Shown here: positions 11,049-22,080 of the stretch, one piece after another | How positions within the stretch are numbered: position 1 is the first letter of the stretch | How the letters are laid out: each line of letters opens with the position of its first letter | Source of the DNA: Platynereis dumerilii | Taxonomy: Eukaryota > Annelida > Polychaeta > Phyllodocida > Nereididae | Length of the DNA: 64,000 nucleotides | Reading direction: 5' to 3' | NCBI GenBank assembly: GCA_026936325.1 | Contig: JAPTHN010000076.1 | Span: 1,240,001-1,304,000 of the forward strand | The notes under the pieces: generated by a model | Told to the model about the DNA's origin: nothing | What the model saw: only the letters and a program-made list of their open reading frames with translations | Databases searched by the model: none | Translations under genes and position numbers: made by a program

Positions 11049-11712
11049 CTACTGAAGCTCCTTTACAAGTGAATCCATTATTAGTTCCACGGCCATTCAG
11101 CATGCACATATTAGCACTAATCAGCATATCACAGAGAAATTCAGCATACTCATTTGTCACATGATCAACAACCTGTCTAGAGGGTACATTATCCACCCTT
11201 TCTATGAAGTCTTCACAATTTCCACACCTACTGTTAAAATCACCCATGATACAAACAATTCCATCATCTTGAAATTTATATATTTGACCCAGCAAGTTAT
11301 TATAGAATTCTGAAGTATTCACATGTCTGGAGCTACCGACTGGCGGGAGATAACATATACATAACAACAGGATGCATTCATAATTTCTGGCTGTAAGTTT
11401 TACCCACAGTATATCTTCACAGCTGTCATCAACTATTGTTACATCAAAGACATTTAAAACTGACTCTTTTACAAATAATCCAACACCTCCTGAGCCACTT
11501 CTGGCATTCACATGAATGTTTTTCCTGTTATTTCGAAGCCATTTATAATGTGGTAAGAAGCCATCTAGACTTTCTTCACCTCTAAGATAAGTTTCACAGA
11601 TACCAATCAGGTCAAGGTTACAATAGTCAACAATTTGTTTCTTCAGTCTGCAATTGTCATTTTCTTTGCGTGTGCTCCAACTATTTACGTTCCAAAAGCC
11701 TGCCGCGAGTTC
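11020..11712 (-). pseudogene. LINE ORF2: AP-type endonuclease domain
   Basis: Nicks target DNA to prime reverse transcription. The frame is open from just after a TAG at 11,713-11,715. It reads GFWNVNSWSTRKENDNCRL near its start, LDLIGICETYLRG with the catalytic Glu, NARSGSGGVGLFV, a conserved ICYLPPVGSS, GDFNSRCGN (catalytic Asp/Asn motif) and VVDYVLVLHDE. The final Asp-His motif is in the next frame. There is no obvious AUG after the TAG, so the domain is either read through from ORF1 or begins at a non-AUG or re-initiation site. The element's orientation is opposite to the tandem unit. Confidence 0.85.
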
Positions 11713-12343
11713 CTAGAAACGATTGTTGCTACCACGACCTCTGTGTGGTCCACCACGTTGTTGGTAGGTATTACGATTCCCCTGGTTTTGGCCCCTTTGG
11801 TATGGGCCCTGGTCTCTCCATGTCGGCGTCCTTCTGTCGTCATCTCGGCGTTGATACTGCCATCTACCATTCTCCACATCTTGGTACTGCACTCGACCAC
11901 CTTGTAATACCAGCTTTTCCCTCGCAACTTCGTTAATCAGCATATGTAGGTTATTCTCGGTCTGTCTCACGTGGAACGGTTTATCTTTGAAGATCATAAC
12001 TTCTTGGAATAGATCAGACTCGTTCAGTTTTCTCTTGTTTTTTAACACTTCAATTGCTTCTTCTCTTGTTTTCATATCAGCAATAACTACTCCAGGCCTG
12101 TCGTTGTAGCTATTTTTCCTTTCTGCATTTTCTACTTGGATATACACTTGAACTCCATCCTTCAGTAGGGAATTCGCTTTTTATGTTATATTTCTTCTGT
12201 CTCGACTGGTAGATTTCGAATTATAAGTCTTTTATCTACTCCAGCATCCGGGTGGTTACGATATTTCTTCATCAATCTCTTCCCGAGCTTGCCTGACTTC
12301 CTTCCTGACAGCACTTGTAATAATATCCTGCAGTTTAGTCTCC
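11713..12343 (-). pseudogene. LINE ORF1: RRM-like nucleic-acid-binding protein, 5'-truncated
   Basis: Coats element RNA and acts as a chaperone in related LINEs. Pieces from its 5' end: a coiled-coil-like start (LETKLQDIITSAVRKEV, continuing REEIDEEIS), then in a shifted frame KRLIIRNLPVETEE, whose IIRNLP resembles an RNP2 strand. Back in the first frame come NSLLKDGVQVYIQVENAER and RPGVVIADMKTREEA, which match the RNP1 side of LINE-type RRMs. The C terminus is basic and Gly/Arg rich (QQRGGPHRGRGSNNRF) and ends in TAG. Frame breaks lie near 12,265 and 12,185. The insertion boundary cuts the N terminus, so no start codon is present. Confidence 0.75.
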
Positions 12344-13591
12344 AGAACAAGGTACAGGGAGATGTCATCAAGACGCCATCTCATCAAACGGTCGATGATT
12401 GCTTTTTTGCCCTCCTCCCAAGAGAACAGGATGATTTTCAGAGAAGCATTAAAAAAAGATGGCCAACATTGTAGAGACAAGGAACTACTAATGACAAAGG
12501 CTAACAACCAAGCCTGAAAGGTCAAAGGTCACATTAGCTGGTTAGACTGAACAGACCTCTAAAGACCTGCATCTACATATTGGCCCCAGGGGATCTGAAC
12601 TCTTGCTTCCTGGCGCAATATCAAAAAGATACAGCTTTTCTTTACGACACACTATCTGTAAGTTTTAGTATTGCTATTGCTGACACACTCTTGGGTACAG
12701 AGGACTCGGGATCTCTCCAACTTGTGGGGGTATATCTAAAAATACCACCATGCCAATTCAGTTTAATTATAAAACATCACTATATCATCATTCTCATTGT
12801 ATTTGAAAGAAAATTGCTATTATGAGATACATGATTCTATACTTGTTCAACATTATGACTATTTCCTCTGCCACAATTACATTACATCTCCTGGAGCCAG
12901 TGTCCTGACCTTTACAAGAAACATAAAAACATGGCAAGTGGTTAGATTACCACAAATTGTAGTTCCCTAAGGGGCGATACAGACATGTTTGTTAATCTAA
13001 CAATAGTGCACAACCTTTGTCTGTTGAACTTTGACATTAGTATCACAATGCCTTCTCCTTGTGCTTCACTTCAACACAAACATTGTTAAACAAATCCAAA
13101 GTTGCTCCATTTTTGTATTGTTTTCATCGGGGGCCAGTCAATTTGACCTTTTTCAAAAATCACCTTTCCTGTAATCACCTTTCCTGAAATCACCTTTTGA
13201 AGAAATCAACTTTTTTTCATCTAAATCACCTTTTTTTCAAAAATCTCCTTTTTCCTACGAAAATCTCCTTTTATGGGCCAGTCAATTTCACCTATTTCAA
13301 AAATCAACTTTTGACAAAATCACCTTTTTTTTGCCAATATCACCCTTTTTTCGAAAAATCTCCCTTTTCCTACCAAAATATCCTTTTATATTTTTTTATT
13401 TTTTTTTAGGCTTTCATTGTGAAAATTATTGAAGTTTTTGTTAGAAAAAAAATTTATAAATTGATTATAAATAATCGAATAAATACAACATTTTATAACC
13501 AATTTATTAATTCTGTAATTAAAGATAAAATATTTTATCAGACATCACATTCTGAAAAAAAAAAATGGCTAGGTCTATTTTTCTTCAATGG

Positions 13592-13692
13592 GAGTGTGGT
13601 TCACAGCAATGAACCTCACTCATGTCCTTCGGACTCGTGTTGTATTCTTGCGTGACCTGACATTGATGAGGTTCACTGCTGTGAACCACACT
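13592..13692. repeat. Hairpin with 26-bp arms
   Basis: GTGTGGTTCACAGCAATGAA, continuing CCTCAC, is repeated inverted as GAGGTTCACTGCTGTGAACC, continuing ACAC, with a loop of about 50 bases. It lies inside the AAATCACC element. It could be another small foldback element. Confidence 0.7.
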
Positions 13693-14214
13693 ACCATTAA
13701 GTTTTATCATAACATCTTTTCATAAATTTTCTCAAATTGATCATTTCTGTCATTAACTCGAAATAAATTATCCTAAATTTGCAAAAACCCATCTTGAATA
13801 AATTACAGTGCAATTGTTTCACAGATAAAATGCGTAATTTCTTCAAAATTGTCTAAAACATGTCATGGTCTAAAATGTAGCACTGGACATCATTCGAAAT
13901 GATATTTGGTTAAGACATAACTAAAATGTCATGGCAGTAAATTTTGGCTCAGAGACTTTTTGTGGTATGACTTTTAGCCAAAAAGTTCCAAAGAAAATTG
14001 TGAGTTCTGTTTCAGGTTTCCTGAATTTCAGCATAAAAAGTGACTTTTTAAAGGTCGCGATTGCTAGGTCACCCTTATTAAATCACGGGGGATCTGGTCA
14101 ACAAGTCTCATCAATTGAAACTATCACCACTTAAGTAAAGTCTGATATAAGATTCCCAAGTTCACATTCAACCTTGTCAATGAGGCATGCACATTTTCAT
14201 TAGAAGTTGACCTG

Positions 14215-14768
14215 TGGCAGGTTGGACCAGCATGGCCTGGGGCACGTCGGATCATTGTAAACTGGATTGACTGACAAAAAATAATCCGCAAAATACTAGC
14301 CGTGTAATTTTTTGCACAAATAGAGCACCAAAGTCATTCCTGTACATTATGAGGGTAAAATCAATTCATTTGGCTAATATTCCAGCCCTTGTAGCTGAAA
14401 CAAGACTTAATATAATTATCTGGTAAGTATTCAAATATAATCATTCTGCAATGACTCGGAAGTGTGTATTGTGATCTGTGAGAATAAATGTGGTGTTTGC
14501 TTATTTTCTTTTAATTTGCTGGGCTTTTATTCCGTATTGCAACGTGCCCCACATGGCAGTCCAACGTGCCCCGGGACCGGGGCACATTGGTTGTTGGACC
14601 ATTAAAATATGCATTTTAAACTATAGGCCTACAAAGTAGATTGATTTGCTATGTTAAGAAGTCAGTCAGTAAAAATATTTTTCGAATATTTAGAAATTTT
14701 TTTGATTGAGAGCCAAAAATAAAAAAAAGTGGTCTAACGTGCCCCAGTCTCCCCTACAGCTAAGTCCA
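14215..14768. mobile_element. Nested hAT-like non-autonomous element
   Basis: The 8-base TTGACCTG occurs immediately before (14,207-14,214) and after (14,769-14,776), the target-duplication length of hAT elements. Near each end is GGGGCACGT with adjacent GTTGGACC/GGTCTAAC in inverted orientation, and GTGCCCC blocks recur inside (near 14,545-14,590). There is no coding frame. The exact TIR is imperfect, so the family call rests on the duplication length and the inverted GGGGCACGT blocks. Confidence 0.55.
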
Positions 14769-15184
14769 TTGACCTGCTAAAAAGCAGCTAGAATAAGATT
14801 TAGCAAATTATGGTCTTTTAAAGTGGAGGAAAAAAATAATTTAATTTAAAACGGAGATTTAGGTATGAAAAAGGTGATTTTTGAAAAAAGGTGATTTTGG
14901 TCAAAATAAAAAAGGTGATTTTGTTCAAAAGGGAGATTTTGGAAAAGATGATTTTTTAAAAAGGTGATTTTGCCTGACATTCCTTTTTTACCCAAACTTT
15001 TGGCCGAAGAAAATTACCGAAAATTGCCCATGGAATATAACCTTCGAAAAAATTGATGGAACTATGTGGAGTTAATTTATCACATTTCATGAAATCTAAC
15101 TGGGCTGGATGTTTTCAATAAGGAATAAACGACACTATAATCGGTCATTGCCAAAATATCAATCTAATCTCAGTCTTCTTGCAG

Positions 15185-15358
15185 CTTTAATGTTTGTCAA
15201 AATGACAAATTACTTGTCAAAGATTAGGAGGCTGACAGATTTATCAGTGATGCAGAGGTTGATTGGTGTACATGTATTATCAAGAGTGACACTTACTGGC
15301 ATTGATAGTTTAGCTGGCTCAATGTGTGCTGTCTCAAAGTATCACTTTTCTGTTCAAG
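15185..15358 (+). pseudogene. Candidate (pseudo)exon C of U2
   Basis: Same block as in U1, after CTCAGTCTTCTTGCAG and before CAAG|GTTTAT. The frame reads MTNYLSKIRRLTDLSVMQRL and IGVHVLSRVTLTGIDSLAG, then SMCAVSKYHFSVQ, and is open across the donor. It has one extra codon (HV) relative to U1 and one extra A before the ATG. It is the most complete open copy together with that of U3. Function unknown. Confidence 0.38.
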
Positions 15359-16067
15359 GTTTATTCTTGTATTTTTAGAAATAGGGAGAATTATTTTGAT
15401 TGAATCTTTTTTTGTAATCGGTTATACTTACATTCTTTGTGAATATCATGTGTTTTTTTTTTGTGGTATACTCCATCGACAGCCTTATTATTGTTGAGCC
15501 CCAAAGTAACGGTGGCTCCACCAGATATTGAAGTTTGGAGTATCGGAGCCCCGTTGTGTAAGTTTAGTGCAAGAAAAACCTATAAGGCAGTCCTTCCTTG
15601 GGCTGCGTTGGCCACCAGAAGCCTTCAACTTTTAGATGTTGTCCAATACATTATGAGAATGATGACAGCCTTGATATAGGGTAATTTTAAGTAACTATCA
15701 ACAGACAGATCAGATTATATCCCTTACAAACAAGTACTACTATAACATCAGTTTATTCTTGACACAAAACTTGGCAACTGAATAGATAACCACCATTTTT
15801 TTAGTTCTGTTTCTTTAGTTTATTTTAAAAACTGTATTAACAGTTGAATCTTGGACCTTGAGCACAACCGAAAGCACTTTAAATTTCAAAAGAAGGCATC
15901 TACTTGAATATTTTTCAGAATTACGGCAAGTAATCTGTACAGAGACACAACATAACTTGGGACTGTGAGGCATTTTGATTTGATGATTATTTAATTTAAT
16001 TTTCTAAACTAATTCCCAAGTATTTATATTTCTGGCCTCAGTAATGATTCGGCATTGAAAATATAAA

Positions 16068-16266
16068 CTGCTTACACTTAAAAATGCACACTTTCTAAAT
16101 GTGACTGAACTTGCCAACTACTTGTTGTAACTTTCAAAGCGTGATTATTAACTTGGCTAAAGTTGAGTTTGAAAGTCTGAAGAACATCCCTTTCTTTTCA
16201 ATGCAGCAGACACAGTTTTGTAAGATTGTTTCAAATTTGATATTTGCAAAATTGAATGAGGCTGTA
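16068..16266 (-). mobile_element. Inverted fragment of the CTGCTCACACTT element (landmark F)
   Basis: Starts with ACTGCTTACACTTAAAAA and carries an internal block (CACAGTTTTGTAAGATTGTT then AAATTGAATGAGGCTGT) that is the reverse complement of the right part of the 0.7-kb element at 17,545-18,254. It is an internally deleted, one-ended copy. Equivalent fragments sit at the same place in U3 (22,724-22,930), U5 (40,974-41,146) and, more reduced, U6 (48,247-48,317). It was therefore present before those units separated. Confidence 0.75.
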
Positions 16267-17544
16267 AAGAGTAGGCGCCATAATTATCCACCTGTTCCAC
16301 ACTTCTCAAGAGGACAGGATGGTTTTCTGAGATGCCATTAAAAGAAGATCAACACCATCAGAGAAAAGATGGCGCCACTGAAGAGACAAGGAACTGCTAA
16401 TGACAAAGGCTAACAGCCAAGTCTGAAAGACCGAAGGTCACATCAGCTGGTTAGACTGCAGATACCTTATGATGACCCGCCCCTATCGGTCCCAGATGAC
16501 TGCGACCCTTTCTGCTTTGAATTATTGCTATAGACTTACACAATAGGGGCAGGACAAGGTGAAATCAATGCCAAATGGAAGACTAAGGCACTTTGTTACC
16601 CTTCCTGATATCTGCAATGGAAAATCCATAGATACTGGCTTGCTTCTAATACACTGTTTTAAAGTCTATGCTATATGGTGGACTACAAAGGCAGTTATCT
16701 CTAGACTCTAATGTCATCATTGTCAACTTGACAAATATAAATAACTGTTTGTCTTGTTACTAATATAAAAACAAAAATATTTTGTTTCATTTTCACTTGG
16801 AAAATAACTTTGAGAAAAGATCTCTATTAGATGGAATGAGAATAAAAATAGAAAATGCAGCAAAAGATGCGAAAAAAAAAAAATTAAAGTTGTCTCCCAT
16901 AATAACACTAATTATGTTTTTGTCTGTAGAACAATATCCCCATCCCCTAGCCCACACATGAAAGCAAGCATTGCAAACTTAAATAAAAAAAGATGATTTC
17001 CTGGTTAAATATGGTGCAATGTTGCATTCCTACATTTCCCTCCGTTGAAAGTTGCCGTGCTTTCTGAGTGCAATTATTTTAAAATCAGCCTGTATCACTG
17101 ACCTCAAGGAATTGTTGCATAAACAAACCAATGTTCAAGATCAAGTTAACAATATAATATGCTACTGGTACCGAATAATGATTTATGATCCATTATAATG
17201 CTATGACAGCACGTTTTCAAAACAATTTTTATAATATTTTAGCGATATACATTTTTAAGGTAAACTAAAAGATTTGTGGGTGGTTCTACATGTGTACTAC
17301 TGTAAAGACTTTTATAGGCCCTCTACATCTTTGACCTGCAATATATGAATTGATCATGGCGTCCTTTATAGAGAAAAATGTCCAGACCACTATGACAATT
17401 TGAACCTCAGGTCAGTGATCTTGTACGGGTCAAATGTTGTGAATATTGCATTGATCCAAAAGTCACCATTCCTATTCATAAGATAATGATGAAAAGCAAA
17501 TCAAAAGGATGACTAGAATAACTGATTCACTCTTGTTCATATAC

Positions 17545-18254
17545 ACTGCTCACACTAAAAAACACACACTGTTTAAAACAGCTCAAGAACTAATATGTAG
17601 TTGAGATATGGCCATGAAATTTGGCACCTATCTGGATGAATATCCCATTCTAGGGTCTAGAAAATTTCATTGAAAAACATTGAGAATCGGCTGCATCAGG
17701 CCACATTTAGTGAGACTTCTTCAAAAACCAAAATCACAACCAATGCAAATCGAGGCAGAAAACATTTTTGCATTAAGTCCATTAGTGTCCCATTTTCGGA
17801 GTTATTGATAAGGAAATTGTTTCATTGACTCCTTTAAACATTTTTACTGCATTTTGTTGGACTTGGGTTGAATTTTAGCCCAAGTTGGCGTTTTTCACAT
17901 TTAGTTACATCCTTTGAAAAAAGTTGCGTCGTAAGCTTGGACAATTACCCAAATATGACAGTTTTTTTGCAATGCACTCTTGCTGGATTTCTTTGTTGTC
18001 AATTTGAAATCATTATCATGTGGATGTCGTGCATATTTTTCACATTATAGCCTCATTCAATTTTGTGAATCCCAATTTTGAAATAATCTTACAAATTGTG
18101 TCTGGCTCTTTGAAAAATGAATGGATTTTCTTCAAACTTTCAAAATCTTTGACCAAGTAGTTAATAAGCAGCCTTGGAAGATTACAAAGAATTATCTTGA
18201 GTAATTACAAGTTCTGCCTCTTTTAAGAGGTGTGTGTTTTTAAGTGTGAGCAGT
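17545..18254. mobile_element. 0.7-kb DNA transposon with CTGCTCACACTT ends, copy 1
   Basis: The left end ACTGCTCACACTAAAAAACA and right end GTTTTTAAGTGTGAGCAGT are inverted repeats. Total about 710 bp, no transposase frame, so non-autonomous. The second copy, 24,190-24,909, lies at the equivalent place in U3 just after landmark E; other units go directly from E to the following block. The shared position means one insertion before U2 and U3 split. The 135-codon frame in the U3 copy is within this element and is not a gene. Confidence 0.85.
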
Positions 18255-19140
18255 TTATTTGGAACTCATCAACATTTTTGTGATGAAAAAATGTTCAGAT
18301 AAAAGGCATTTTTTTTTTTCTGAGTATATTCATCCCTCCCTTAAAAACTCAACTGATCAGTTGCATTTTCATGCTCTTTAAAATCAATCTGATAGATTAG
18401 CACACTAGGGGCTTTCCACTTAGAAATCAATGACAAATGGATGTCCAATACACTTCCTGATGTCATCAATTGGTGCTCTTAGTTATTGACTCATCTATCA
18501 TTGTAGTCTGGCTTATTTAGATAAGCAACAACAGAACTCTTACTTCATATTGTCTATTTTCACATTTTGGGCGATTAGCCTTATAATAGATACAGTATGT
18601 GCCAGAGCCAAAAATTCTAGAATCGTCATGGATTTGTTGTGAGTTGCTGACTGATGATTCATAATTCAACCAGCAGTTTACAGGAGTGTCAATTTCGTTT
18701 GTCGAAAAATAAACCTATCATTATCATAGACTTGTATTTGATATAGTATAGTCCTATAAAAATGAGTTTGTTCCAAAAGCTTCAATGTTGTTGAATGTGG
18801 GAGTCATGCCGGCATTTTTTAATCTTAAATAATTTCGTGGCTGCCAGACCAATTACTGAGCAGCTCAGTGGGTTCTTGGCATTGTGATATTCTGCTGCCA
18901 TGTCAATTGATTACGAAGATTCATGAAGATTATGATTTAAAGGTCATCAGAAATGTGATCTTGAGAGCTGAAAGATTGCTCACAATGACTTTTGATAAGG
19001 AAGGGAAAAGGGCATGTTTTTTATTTAAGAATCACAATATTGTATTTAAAACATGCCAGTGCCCTGTACAATGAAGCAACAAAATAATCAACAACCTCAA
19101 TGCGTAAATTTCTGAAACATTGAGAAAACTTGGCAATCAG

Positions 19141-19401
19141 AAGGGGTGTACAAGGGTAAAAATCGACACAATCGACATGGGGACACTGCCCTTCTTAAAA
19201 AGTGACACAGGGACACTGGCCCTCTTAAAAAACGAGAGACACTGACAGAATCACTGATAGTGATCACTGAAAGTGACAAACCACATTTGGTATATTTCTT
19301 CATCATTTATGCTCAGATAAAAAGTGACATGAGACATTCGTTTTCCCTTTAAATTCCGACACTTGACACTCCTTCTTCTTTCCAGACCCATGTATACCCC
19401 T
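19141..19401. mobile_element. 261-bp miniature element with ATCAG target duplication
   Basis: Inserted in U2 between GGCAATCAG and ATCAGAGCA; ATCAG is present at both edges (19,136-19,140 and 19,402-19,406), while other units read GGCAATCAGAGC without interruption (25,828-25,840). The ends are inverted: AAGGGGTGTACA and TGTATACCCCT. The interior has repeated GACAC/GGGACACTG blocks. Non-coding. Confidence 0.8.
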
Positions 19402-19495
19402 ATCAGAGCAATCTTAAAAATCACAAAAATGATACACTCCATGGAATTTACCCCAACAAAATAACGTCCTTCCCTATACCTCCCTTTTCTCTCTT

Positions 19496-20469
19496 CACTG
19501 TAAAATCGGAGGAACTGATTCAGCTCAATTGATAGAGTGAGATGGTTGCACAAGTTGATTGAGCTAACATAGATTAATGTTTTAAGCTGAGATAACTCCA
19601 AGTACCGAACTGAGATAGCTCAAAATACTAAGCTATGTTGACTAAGGTATCCAAGCTGAGAAAACTCAAAACAGTGAGCTGTGTTGACTTACAGCTCAAA
19701 ATATTGAGTTTTGTTGACTTATTGATCCAAGCTGACACAACTCAAAATGTTGAGCTGTGTTGACTTTTTAGTTGTTTTTCATTTATATTTGTGTGATCTG
19801 TCTTATAAAGTTATTTATGAGTATGGGCTGTAATCCCAAAATATTGTTTGATCTCTCATGGGGATCCGCCTGATCCAGTATGCTTCATTTCAGCACATCA
19901 TGGACAGGCCCAAGATGCATTCAACAAAGACCATTGCATCACAAGGAGATTTAAAAATTAATTTCTTGTGAATAAATCCCAATGGCCTGTGGCTCATCTC
20001 AGTTGGTATACAGTGCTAGAAGCCTATATTTGGACACACTCTGACTTGGAAATGTTGGTTGACGTGTGAAAGCATGCATCTAATTACTCCCACAAATAAA
20101 TTAAAGAGAGATAAAAATAAAAAAGTAACCAGCTAAAGTGTTGTGCTACTCATTTTTTCTCTGGGATAGTGTAATATAAATGTTATTTTTTCTTGTAAGT
20201 AAATAATTATTTAAAACTAAATGCAGTCTTATGAGAAGTGCTTGTTATAGATGGCACTATATGTGGCATGACTGAGATGTCAAGCTATCTGCAACAACTG
20301 AAGCTTTCGTGTTTTCACAGCTTAATGTTATGATTCGTTTGGACAACTAACAGCATTGAGCTATCATACCTTGACAACTTATAGGATTGAGCTATCATAG
20401 CTTGAAAATTATTAACATTCTCAGACAGCTCAAATTATTGCATCAACTCAGTTTTCAAATTTTACAGTG
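19496..20469. mobile_element. 974-bp element with CACTGTAAAAT ends and GAGCTGTGTTGAC repeats
   Basis: Splits the U2 sequence CTCTCTT|CCTCCAAACTG, which is continuous in U3 at 25,920. The ends are inverted (CACTGTAAAAT / ATTTTACAGTG), with TT at both flanks. The interior has repeats of a motif like GAGCTGTGTTGACTT and its variants (19,600-19,770) and inverted partners (AGCTATCATA, 20,355-20,400). It shares GAGTGAGATGGTTGCACAA with the palindrome at 28,207-28,413, so both belong to one family. No transposase. Confidence 0.8.
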
Positions 20470-20520
20470 TTCCTCCAAACTGACTCAGTGCAAATATCTT
20501 TAAATTTTGTCTTTTAGGTG

Positions 20521-20697
20521 CACTGAAAAAAAGGTTTGTGTGAAACAGACAAAATGAACGTTAGCTGGTGACCGTCCAAAATTTTGTGTAAATTCAGACA
20601 AAAGGTACGTGTATTTTTGACATTTCATTGTCAATCTTAATTGATCAATTTTTTGTGTGATTTGTTCAATGAAATGTCAAAAATACACATACATATA
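20521..20697. mobile_element. Truncated palindromic CACTGAAAAAAAGG element
   Basis: Left half plus loop of the same element that is whole at 25,976-26,228 in U3. It breaks off at ACATACATAT into unrelated unit sequence, and the adjacent landmark H of this unit is gone too, so one deletion removed both. Confidence 0.8.
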
Positions 20698-20929
20698 GGG
20701 CCTGGTATATTGTGATGTCATCGATGTCCACACACAGCATACCAAAAAACAAGTACTCATACCGGGTACTAATTCAATTGTAAGTCTAACTTACTTATTG
20801 ACTTCCTGCTGAAGAGAATGTGTAATTCATAAGACATTTTCTTTTCCCGTATTTCTGAATAAGTATTCCTTGAATCAATGAAGAAGTATAAAAGGTATTT
20901 ATAAACCCAAGACAAAATGTATCAGGTAA

Positions 20930-21115
20930 ATATATTCACAGGAAGAGGCAGACACGGGCCATTACATGTAAAACCATCTGTCTTTCTTATGGACAGATGC
21001 CAATTTGAAGTAGGTGTCAGTTTTCATGTCCAATATTTGACATGGACAATGCCTTCGCAGTATGTTCAAAGCTACCATGTAGTGGCCATAAATATCACAT
21101 TCTATAGGAAATAAA
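20930..21115 (+). pseudogene. Candidate (pseudo)exon J of U2
   Basis: After TATTCACAG, a possible acceptor, a frame reads GRGRHGPLHVKPSVFLMDRC, then QFEVGVSFHVQYLTWTMPSQ and on to NITFYRK and TAA. The first 50 residues stay open with few changes in U4 (33,605-33,750) and U5 (44,235-44,390); U3 (26,910-27,010) and U6 (51,424-51,590) have stops. No domain recognised and no convincing donor. Weak as a gene, stronger as a conserved block of the unit. Confidence 0.25.
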
Positions 21116-22080
21116 TTCTGGCATGATCCTGCACAAACCGTCTGTCTCCATAACCATTATGCACTGATAGTATTCAATTTTGTTCTTTCAAATGAGACAG
21201 AATTGAATAGAAATATTATGTTATGAATTCTTAATTAGGTTTGAAGGAATTGTCTTTGAGCCACTTTCTAAGACCTGCACATTGCTGCATGAGATATCTA
21301 GAAATACTGGCGAGATATAAAAAATTATGCCAATCCAAAAATTGTGATAGTTAGAGGGTATCGGCGACGTCACATACAATTTTGAGAGTGACTCTCATAA
21401 AATAATCTGCATTATCCTCCCCTTTTTTAGGACAAATATCAAAAAATTCTAGCCTTTCTTCACAACACACTATCTGCTATAATTAGAAACATGATGCTAT
21501 ACATGTACTTGTGCAAAACTATGACTATTTCTGCAGCCACAATTTCACTACGTTTCCTGGAGCCAGTGTCTCTGACCTTAGCAACCTAACAAGAAGCCTA
21601 CCAAGCATGGCAACATAATAGATTACCACAAATTGTGGCTCTGTAAGGGGTGATACAGACATGTTTGTTAATCTAACATTAGTGCACAACCTTTCTCCAT
21701 TGAACTTTGGCATTACCTTCACCTTGTGCTTTACTTGCTGTAGACAACACAAGCATTGTTAAGTAAATCCAAAGTTGCTCCCGTTTTGTATTGTATTCAT
21801 TCACTCAAATTTAGAAAAGCAAAAATTAAAGACATTTGCCCATGGAATATACCCTGCATTAAAGTTTCCAAAATTTCCTGCGTGCGAGAATGTAACCCCC
21901 TTCCTATCAAAGACCGCTTCCCACCTGGGCTCCCACCTGGGCTCTCCTTTGGAGAAAATGGATGAATGATGTGGAGTCACTTTCCTTCATTTTATGAATT
22001 CTAACTGACCTTGTGGTTTTATTAATGGCACTGTTATCAGTCATTGCCAAAATATCAATCTAATCTCAGTCTTCTTGCAG

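Larger units (their letters stand above)
7914..12343 (-). mobile_element. 5'-truncated APE-class LINE
   Basis: Non-LTR retrotransposon inserted in unit U2 on the minus strand. Its 3' end is a short (TATC)n tail, seen on the plus strand as GATAGATAGATAGATA from 7914. The 5' end falls inside ORF1 at about 12,343. The host sequence AGAA flanks both ends (7910-7913 and 12,344-12,347) and is single in the uninterrupted units (GTTAGAACAA), so it is a likely 4-bp target duplication. Order from its 5' end: ORF1, AP-type endonuclease, linker, reverse transcriptase, CCHC-like finger. At least four frame breaks. The clade (I, Jockey, R1, CR1 or related) cannot be fixed by eye. Confidence 0.93.
13128..14990. 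mobile_element. 1.86-kb element with AAATCACCTTTT arrays
   Basis: Interrupts landmark B-C of U2: TTTTCAT|...|ACCCAAACTTT is continuous in other units (for example 30,655-30,670). The left 260 bases hold about ten copies of an AAATCACCTTTT-like motif and two copies of GGGCCAGTCAATTT (13,131 and 13,273). The right 130 bases hold about six inverted copies (AAAAGGTGATTTT). The repeats therefore face each other across the element, as subterminal transposase-binding arrays do in some DNA transposons. The ends themselves are only weakly inverted. The interior has no transposase and carries a nested hAT-like element and a hairpin. Confidence 0.7.
7770..21340 (+). repeat. Tandem unit U2 (swollen by insertions)
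   Basis: Landmark O (7785-7909) runs straight into the LINE at 7914; the unit resumes at 12,344 with A (12,344-12,640), B (12,890-13,060), a 1.86 kb insertion, C (15,185-15,358), F (16,068-16,266), A' (16,285-16,505), D (16,925-16,975), E (17,372-17,484), a 0.7 kb element, G (18,815-18,860), two further insertions (19,141-19,401 and 19,496-20,469), a truncated palindromic element (20,521-20,697) and J (20,930-21,115). Landmark H is missing, lost together with half of the palindromic element. With insertions removed the unit is close to 6 kb. Confidence 0.8.

Noticed and set aside
11635-11936. Plus-strand frames of 88-90 codons
   Set aside because: Antisense to the LINE ORF1 C terminus and the endonuclease start, which have recognisable motifs on the minus strand.
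12256-12525. 89-codon minus frame as one protein
   Set aside because: It joins host unit sequence (A module) to the 5'-truncated LINE ORF1 across the insertion boundary at 12,343; only the part below that point belongs to ORF1.
13197-13409. 70-codon frame rich in Phe and Leu
   Set aside because: Translation of the AAATCACCTTTT array.
20340-20470. Estrogen-response-like or other regulatory palindromes in the AGCT-rich element
   Set aside because: The repeats belong to the 974-bp element's own structure; nothing links them to regulation.
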